Shown here one piece after another: positions 48,001 to 56,800 of a stretch of 64,000 nt of DNA. Origin of the DNA: Perognathus longimembris pacificus (Eukaryota; Chordata; Mammalia; Rodentia; Heteromyidae); NCBI RefSeq assembly GCF_023159225.1, contig NC_063161.1, positions 4,218,274 through 4,282,273 of the forward strand, in the 5' to 3' direction. The notes beneath the pieces are model-generated. The model did no database searches. It was not told where the DNA came from and saw only the letters and a list, made by a program, of their open reading frames with translations. The translations under genes and the position numbers were made by a program. How positions within the stretch are numbered: the stretch's first letter is position 1; every line of letters starts with the position of its first letter.

Positions 48001-49777
48001 AGAGGCGCATGGGGGCGGGGGGGGAGCTCAGCAGGCACCTCGAATCCCAGGCCCACCGGAGGCCGCCCCTCAGGACTCCCACATTTCCTCTTGACTTCCA
48101 GCTCACGGTGCCGTCCAGGCTGGCCTTGAACTCACAATCCTCCTGCCTGCGGCTGGGATCGCCGGCGCGTGCCAGCCGGTCTGCACGTCAGCCAGACCTT
48201 CCCCCCCGGGGAGAAGCCCTCGGGGAGGGGGGCACGGTGACAGAGCCCCTGCCATTGTCTCCCGGCCCCACGAAGAAAGCCAGCAGCAGCAGCGGCCACC
48301 AGCCAGCAAGGCACCCCAAGCCGGGAGGGGGGGACTGAGCCAGCGAGCCCAGCACCCCGCCCACAGGCACCGCCAGGAAGCGGGCAGAGCAGATGCGGGC
48401 GCCCTCCGGGACGCGGGTAAGGTCCCCAGCCCCAGGCGTGGAACCCACACCCGGGACCCGCGGCGGCGCCTGGCCCGGTGCCAAACCTGCTCCGGGGTGG
48501 TGCAGGAGGACGGCGCTGGCTCTCGTTTCCAGGGGGACCGGCTGCCTCCGCCCCCCCCCCCGGGAGCCAGCGCTGGGCGTTCTACACACGGCAAACGACC
48601 CCCAAACTCAGTGACGGAACCACCGCACCCGATGCCGGGAAGGAGCGCGGCCCAGCGCCCCCCCCCCAGGCCCGGCGCCCGCGGATCCCGGGGCTCGGCG
48701 CACACTCTCGGGGTGAATTATCGAGCACCGGCGGTGGAAGCGATGCTGTCCACACCATCAGTGATGACACGGGCAGGGTGGGAACAGGAGAGGAATAAAC
48801 CCCGGCGCCACGGGACCGGGGGGGATGGCGCGGGAGGGGGAGCGGGGGTGGGGGAGCCCCAGGCCCTGTTGGAAATCAGACCTGCATAATAAACAACGTA
48901 GGCAAAACTAGTACACGAGTATTGATTTTCTTAAATATGCAGAGTTTCCAAAACAGTAGGGGGCGGGGGAGAAAAGGAAGTTTCAATGAACCCCAAAGAA
49001 GGTGTGTGTGTGGGGGGGTGGGCAGGAAGGTCAGGATGGGTGGCCGGAGCCGACACGCCGTGAGCACCCCGGAAACACTAACCGTGTTGTCGCCCTCGGG
49101 CGCCGCGGTAAACCCCCATTGCCACGGTCCTGGAACGGCCACGGGCCCCGCCCCAGAGGCTCCTCACAGTCAAGTCAGACCGACCGCCAACACGCCCCGG
49201 CGTTCTACACCCTCCCTCCAAACGGCCGCACGCTTGCGGTGGGGAGGGGGTTAACCCTGCTGGCATCTCCCCAGCCTCGGGTCCTCAGCTCCTCCCTTTG
49301 GCCCCCCAGATCCACTCACTACCCACCCGCTTCCCCTCTACCTCCAGAGAGAAGCTGTGGCCGGGAGAAGGGGCGGACGCCATGCAGCTCCCTCTCCCGT
49401 GGGAACTATGGCCCCACTCGTAAACCTCCTTAGGAGCCTTCTTCTCCCGTCGGTGACGATCTCCGCAGGGTCCCCTGGGATGGCCGGGACCCGTCCTTTC
49501 AGCCTCCAGCCCCGTGATTGTTCTTATAAACCACCTCACACGCCTTGACACAAGACGGAATCTAGGTAAGTTAGCGGGAAAATCCAACATAGGACGGGGG
49601 AGGGCGTAAGCACCCCAAGAGAGCGTAGGACTTTGGGGAGAAAAGCATTCCCTACTCTTGTTAAACATTTGATTATATTTGCTTAAGGCAGACATAATTG
49701 CGGATGAGTCTTCTACAAGACAAACTATATTAAATATGTGTATGTATAGACACCCTAGAACATGCTTGAAACACGAG

Positions 49778-49818
<41 letters not shown>

Positions 49819-50823
49819 CAGTGAGCCCCATTTCATTTGCAAAGCCATTCTCTTGTAAATAGATAATTAGCACACAAGCACACCTTTCAAGGGGTTTACG
49901 CATTAACATGAAAATACTGTAATTACAGCTGGCCAAAACCACTTGACTACACAACTTAGAATTCTCCATTTTTCATTTTTATTAGAAGTTAATTCTCTCC
50001 CTAAAATAGAGTTTGGCTTTGTGAGGGTTGTTTTTTTTTTTTTATGAAGAATATAGCAAATGAATGTTTTCAATGAACACTGAGCCTGGGTTCTCTTCAT
50101 TTGTCCCCAGGGCCTGGCCAGCTTGGTGGCCAGAGACCAAGGTGACAACAGGGCTCAGTCTCCACACAAGGCAGCCTCAGACAGCACCAGAAATGTGCCG
50201 TACAGCGTCGCCAGGGCCTGGCTCTCAGCTGCTACCCCAGCTACTCAGGAAGCTGAGCTCTGAGGATCACGGTTCTAAACCAGCCCGGGCAGCAATGTCC
50301 GCGAGACCCAATAAAAAAGCCCGAAGTGGCGCTGTAGCCCGAGTGGTAGAGCACCGGCCTGGAGCCAGAAGAGCTCAGGAAGAGAACGCAGACCCTGAGT
50401 TCAGGCCCAGAGCCAGCGCAGAAGCGAACTGTCAACCTCGAGCTCGGCCAGAATAATACCGGGCGAGGTTCCGGGGATGTCTAGATACGGCCAGCAGGAA
50501 GACGGGCAAAGGAGGCTCTGCGTGAACCATTCCCACCAGCCGCAGCAATCACTGTTAGTTCCTACAGTGTGCGTGTGTGTGTGCGTGTGCGTGTGTGTGC
50601 AAACACACATGCGCATTCACATACATAATGCTGGTCGGCTTTTTGACTTGAGGCGGCCACTCCCCAAGGTTTGCCTCTCCCTGTTTCTCTCGCTCTCTTC
50701 ACAAATACCTTGTCGAATGGCCTTGCGGGTAGCGGGCACCACCCGAGCCTCCGCCCTTTGCCTCCCATCAGCCAAGGCTCCAGACTGAGCCCGGCCCCAG
50801 CTCCCTGCCCCCCCCCACCTGCA

Positions 50824-50869
<46 letters not shown>

Positions 50870-53800
50870 CTCTGTAGAGCTAGGGACAGCCTTAGCATCT
50901 TCTCCACTACGGGCCAGGATTCCAGCCAGACCTGGTCTTCCTCCCCCCTCTGGTCCCTCCTTCCCCTCCCTTCCTCTCCTCTCCCTCCCCTTCCCTCCCT
51001 CCTCCCTTCCTCCCCTCCCCTGGGCTCCCAGGCTGCCCCCACACAATGGACAGTTCACACCAGAGTCTCTCTCAGCTCCTGACCCTTTAGAGCTGACCAC
51101 TTCATCCCAACAAACCTCCCACCTCAGTCCCCAGCACCCCACCCTGCTGCCCCGCCCCTGGGGGTGGTGCGTTGAATTCCTGTCACTGCTTCACCCCGAT
51201 CCATGGCCCCGCCGGTGAGCCTGGCAGGTCTCTAGAACCGTCCACGGGGTGGGCACACACCTGTGTGCAGACCTTGACTCTCAGTGGTCACCTGGACCAG
51301 GGATAAATGGCACTGTGAGCAGCCTCCAGCCGGGCCTCCAACCTGGGGCCTCCAACCGGGCCTCCAACCTGGGGCCTCCAGCCGGGCTTCTAACCAGGCC
51401 TCCAACCTGGGGCCTCCAACCTGGGGCCTCCAATCTGGGGCCTCCAACCTGGGGCCTCCAGCTGGGCCTCTAGCCAGGCCTCCAGCCTGGGGCCTCCAAC
51501 CTGGGGCCTCCAGCCTGGGGCCTGGACCGGGGTCATAAGCAGAGGCAGATGAAGCCAGAGCCAGAGAAATCACAGTGAAGTGAATTCTCTGCGTGCCCCT
51601 CTCTCTTTCTCTCTCTCTCTCTCTCCCCCACCCCTTTCCGGCTCCCAGGTTTTAATTAAGGGTTTACTTGCAAAAGACTTAGCTCTATTTAACTAAATCC
51701 TCAGACTCCCCCTTTATATTGTCTTATATATCGTTTTATGCAAGGGCGCCAGGAAAAAGTTAATTATAACTTCTAAATACTCCATTACGGGCCCTGGTCC
51801 TCCTCGCCGCGAGACTGTGCTCGTGGCAGTGACACTTAATTAACCAGCTCATCCCGCGGTACCCAGCGCCCGCCCCCCTGCCCCCCCCCAGGCTGGGCAG
51901 CGGGGACCCTGTGTGGCCCCTGCCAGGCAGGGCGCGTGGAGGCCCGCGGTGGCCCCGCAGGGACAGCAGGGGGGTCAGATGGCAGGGCAGCGAGCTGGGG
52001 GGTGGGGCAGGAGCGGGGTCTGTGGGGAGGGCGGGGGGCTGGCATCTGTGAGGGTCACGCGGGTGGCTTGCCAGGGGCAGGGGGAGGGAGGTGACTGGGT
52101 TCCAGGGTGGCCCGCCCCTTCCACCCGCCACAGCCAGGCAGGCAGGAAGTCCACCCAGCACGGCTCCGACCCCCAAGCAGCCACGTGGCACGCACCGTGC
52201 TGCTCCAAGTCGCCCGTCCCTCGGAGGGGGCCCCCCGGTCCACGCAGTCCACGCACACACCCATCCCGGGTGGGAGAGCCCCCGGTGCCGGGCCGAGCCC
52301 CCGGGCCGTCGCCGCCCGCCCTCCCGGGATTCCACACCAGTGCACCCGTCCGCTCAGTCCACATCTTCTCGCTCCGGTCCTGCGGCGTGGACTGGGGGCC
52401 CGGCCGCCGCGCCCTTCGCTTTCTCACCGGAGTTCTACCACGGGCGTCACCCTGCCGTTCCCAGCTTTGCCCTGGTTCATTAGAGTCTCGTGCACTTTTC
52501 CACCCGGGGCTGGGTTTGAACCAAGATCCTCAGATCCCAGCGGCCTGTGCGCACACCGACATCCCCACCCGCCCAGGCGCCCACGGCCACCGTGCCGGCC
52601 TGGCTCCCGGGGCGGGCAGCCCGCTTCCTGTGCCCCGAGTCCCAGTGGGGGTCACGGAGCCTGAGGGGGCCCCTCCCGGGCTGGCTGGGCTGCTGAGAAC
52701 ACAAGCTAGCCGAGTACCTACTTTGACTACCTTCTTTCTCCTGTGTGTACTAGTCCTGGGACTTGAACTCGGGGCCTGATGGCTGTCCCCGAGTGTTTTG
52801 TGCTCAAGGCCAGGGCTCTCCTGCATGAGCCATGGCTCCACTTCTGCCTTTGATGGTTCATTGGAGATAGGAGTCTCACTGGGACTTGCTCGTCTAGGCT
52901 GACTTCAAGCTGCGATCCTCAGATCTCAGCCTCCTGAGTAGCCAGGATGACAGGTGGGAGCCACCAGTGCCTGGCTAAGAACCTTCTAGAAAGTGGCTGG
53001 TTCCTGCATTCCTCAAGTGTTCACTGAGTGCTGCCCCTGGGGGTGCTCCCCACCAGAGCGCAGACGGACAGAAGAAAGGTGAGCTGAGCCCCTCGGCGGG
53101 TCCCAGGCCCAGCGCCAACCCCACAAACCCCCAAGTCACAGAGGGTGAACCCCCAGGAGCCCCAGAACGATCCCCCCGGCCCCACCCCAGCCGGCCCCCC
53201 GGAGCCCCAGAACAATCCCCCCCAGCCCCACCCCAGCCGGCCCCCCCGGGAGCCCCAGAACGATCCCCCCGGCCCCCCCTCAGCCGCCCCCCCCCCCGAC
53301 ACCTACCCAGCCACTCGTTGAACTTCTTCACCTCGCTGGGCAGCCCCAGCTCCGTGAAGTCCCCCGCGTGGATGAGCACGTCGCCGTAGGGCATCTGGAT
53401 GGGGTCCGTCCTCGAGTGCGTGTCGGAGACGCAGACGAAGCGCGTGTAGCCCGGCGGCTTGGGGGCGTCGTGAGGCACGGGGTCCACCCTGCCGGGGAAG
53501 GTTCCGGTCACCGAGCCGCGGAGCCCCTGAGGCCCCCGCGGGAGGGGTCCCCGGCCCGTGGCAGCTCGCGGGCCGGGTCAGACCCCACAGCGGCCCCGGG
53601 GGCCGGGTCTGGACGCCAACCCCCGCGCCGGGCAGGGTCCTCGTGCCCCCCGAGCCTCAGTTTCCCCTCTGCAGCGCCAGGGGCGCAGAGAGCACGGTGA
53701 GGGGACGGGGGGGGGTCACCGCCCGCCCGCCCCGCTGGCCTCCACCCCCACGCGGCTCCGTCCGTCTGTCCGGGTGCCCGAGGCCCGTCCGTTGATAGGA

Positions 53801-56800
53801 CGGGCCAGGCCTCGTCCGGCCCCTCCGTACCCGGTGTCCCCTCTGGGGGGGGGGGGGGGGGGCGCTGCGGCCCCGCGCGCGGGAGGAGCGATGGAGTCGG
53901 GGAGGGGCGGCCCTGTCTCAGGACTGGGGTCACCCGTGGAGATCGGGGTGAGGAGACCCCGGCCTGGTTTGCGTGAGGGTGGGGGTGGGGAGATGGAGGT
54001 CCCTTCGCAGGCTGGGACACCCCGGAAGGTTCTCAACAGCAGGAGTCCCGGAGGCGGGGGGGGGGAGGGGGGACACAGGTGCCGGCTGCCCGGCCCACCC
54101 CACACCGCGCCCGCCGCTCCCACGCGGTGACCTCGCCTGCCAACAAGGCAGTGACGCTGCCACCACAGCTCGGGCTCCGACGCATCCCCACGCCCGGAGC
54201 TGCGTGTAAATCTAACGATGCGGCAAAGCGGACACGGCCCCGCCACACACGCGCACACCCTTCTCGTTACCCCCTCCTCCAGACGCGACACTCGGGGGGA
54301 ACTTAATCAACACCTCGTGACAGAGGTGGGCGTCCACGTGCCGGAGCGTGAGACCGATGTCACGGGGTGCGGGGGGGGGGGGTCCGTGACCCCCTTCTGC
54401 GGCCAGTAAGCCAAGACAGACTCCCAGAAGGCCGACTGGAGCACACACACACCCCCCAAGGAAGGCGCCGGGCTGCCCCCCTTCTCCTCAGTCACCCATT
54501 CAGGGGCCACAGGGACGAGCCAGGCTTGGTCACCGCAGGCCAGAAACCCATCCAAGATGGCAGACAACAGACACGGCCGAACCTGGTGTGGATCCTTCTA
54601 GAAGCTCCCGGCAGGAGGCAGTGTCTCCCTCCCAGTCCTTCCCAGCTCTCCTTTGCCCTCTGGGATCCCCAGTGCCTCCTACCCAGGACGGATGGCCTTG
54701 CAGGGAGCTAACTGGGTCTCCACTGTGTCACGGAGCTCGACCGCCTGAGCCCCAGCCCCACGCCTGGCTTTCTGCTGGTTGACCGGAGACAAGCGCGTCA
54801 GCCACGTTCCTACCCTGGGCTGGCCTCGAACTGCAATCCTCAGCCCTCAGCCTCCTGAATAGCTAGAAGTAAAGGTTGGATCACCCGCACTTAGTTCTCT
54901 CTCTCCTCTCATTTTTGAAGATGCTACGAGACGCCAAAGACCAAGTCACAGAGACAGAGAGCTGGGAGAGGCGGGGAGGAGAGGCACCAGAGAAGGAAAC
55001 CGAGGCCCAGGAAAGGCTGCCGGGCAGCCGGCGGGGCTGAAATCCGAAGCTGGTTTTCCTTTCCAAAACCCACACACTCCACACTGGGCTGCTTTCAGGA
55101 TGGAACCTCACTTCCTCCCACGGGTCCGTGGTCAGCTGCTTCAAGAGGGGCTCTGGGATGCCAGGCACCTGTTGTGCATGAGGAGCACTGCCGGCAGGGC
55201 AGACACCCGCCCAAGAGCGCCCAGAAACCCGCCCGAGAGCGCCCAGAAACCCACCCGAGGTCATGAAGGAAGAAGAGCGGCTGAAAAGACACGGAGAAAG
55301 AAAGGCCACCAGTGGACTCCTGGATCCAGCTGTGCCTGAAGCCAGCTAGCTAGCTAATTACAACAGCCAGTGAAACTCCTGTTAATCCTCCGAGCAGTGT
55401 AAGCAGTATTTCCGACACCTGCTGCAACAAAACAGCTAAAACCTGAGTCCCATCGGTGCCTGAGATCCTGAAGGGCAGAATTTGAACAAGAATTTGGGAG
55501 TCTAACTTCAGCAACTTGTGACGAGAAACAAACAAAAAAAAAAGATTAACAAGCAAAATGATGACCTTCTACAGGGAGTAGACGTGAGGCATGGACACAA
55601 ATGGCGGGGAGGGGTTCTTCCCAAATCTAACTCGCCCGAAGCCTCTGCCTTCCGGGGAGGGGGTGCTCAGAGCCCCCAAAACCTGCCACCAGCTCTCTCC
55701 CCCGACACCCCACCGTCTTCCCCCGGGAGGATGTGTGTGAGGCGGGACGGGGACCCCGGCTGACGGCAGTGCCCGGCCGGGCAGGGTCCCTGACCTCCTG
55801 ACCTCCCAGCATGCCTCGGGGCCGGCCCCCACCCCTTCCCGGCCCTCTCCGCCGGCCCCTGCCTCTGCTCCTCTCCTCCCCGGCACTGCGGCCGGGCTGC
55901 AGGCGTTCAGGCCCGGCCGGTGAAGGACAGCAGCCCAGACAGGAAAGTCCCCCAAACTCCAGTTTACAAGCAAACAAAGCGTGGCCCGGAAGTGGGCACC
56001 GGCGGGCCGCACCCGTCATCCCGGCGACCCGGGAGACCGAGGCCCGAGGCCGGCCCGGGCAGCTGCCTGAGAAATCGTCCCAGGAGGAGCGGGGGAGCCC
56101 AGGCCGGCCCGCCTGAGCCCCGCGGAGGGGACCCCGGAGCCAGCTCTGAAGGACAGGAGGACCTGGAGTCGGAGCGGCGGAGGCGTTTTGTGTTGCCGGT
56201 TCCAGGATTGGAACCCAGAGCCTCACGCTCGTGATTGGCTTCGCTGTTCACTCGGCACTCTACCACTCGAGCCGCCCCTCCAGGCCTTTGTATTTTCTTT
56301 TTGCCTGTGCGGGGCCTGGGCTGTCCGAGTTGTTCTGGTTGTTGCTCTTCAAGGCTGGTGTGCTACCACGGGAGCCACGGAGCGTTTCATAGTCCCCACG
56401 AGACTCCTTCCGGGCTGGCTTCGAACCTCAGTCCTCAGAACTCCGTCTCCCCGGGCCATTGCTTTGCCAGTAAACTGGAGATGGAGTCTTGGGAACTTTC
56501 CTGTCTGGGCTGGCTTCGAACTGCGATCCTCCAGGCAGCCCTCTGCCTGAAGACGGGCGCGGGCCTCCGGCTCCTGACTTCCTGCTACATTCCCTAGGAC
56601 CCAGCGCAGTCCAGGGGCTCGGGGGCCCCTTAGAGGGTCAGCTCAAGTCCCCCCCCCCGGCCCCCCGAGATCGCTGCTACGGGGCAGAGGGGACAGCGAC
56701 TGCGGGGAAACCCTGCCCAGAAGCACCTGCTCCTCCTCTGTGTGAAGGGGAAGGGGGGAGGGCACCCCTGCCCCAGGCCCACCCTTGCCCCATGGAGTTT

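Larger units (their letters stand above)
38218..53306 (-). other. MPPED1: MPPED1 intron 2 (right copy)
   Basis: 15.1 kb intron that contains most of the minisatellites, an L1 fragment, SINEs and two AT-rich islands (49530-50110, 51635-51856). No other gene was seen. The left-copy equivalent is 2197-18239. Confidence 0.85.
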
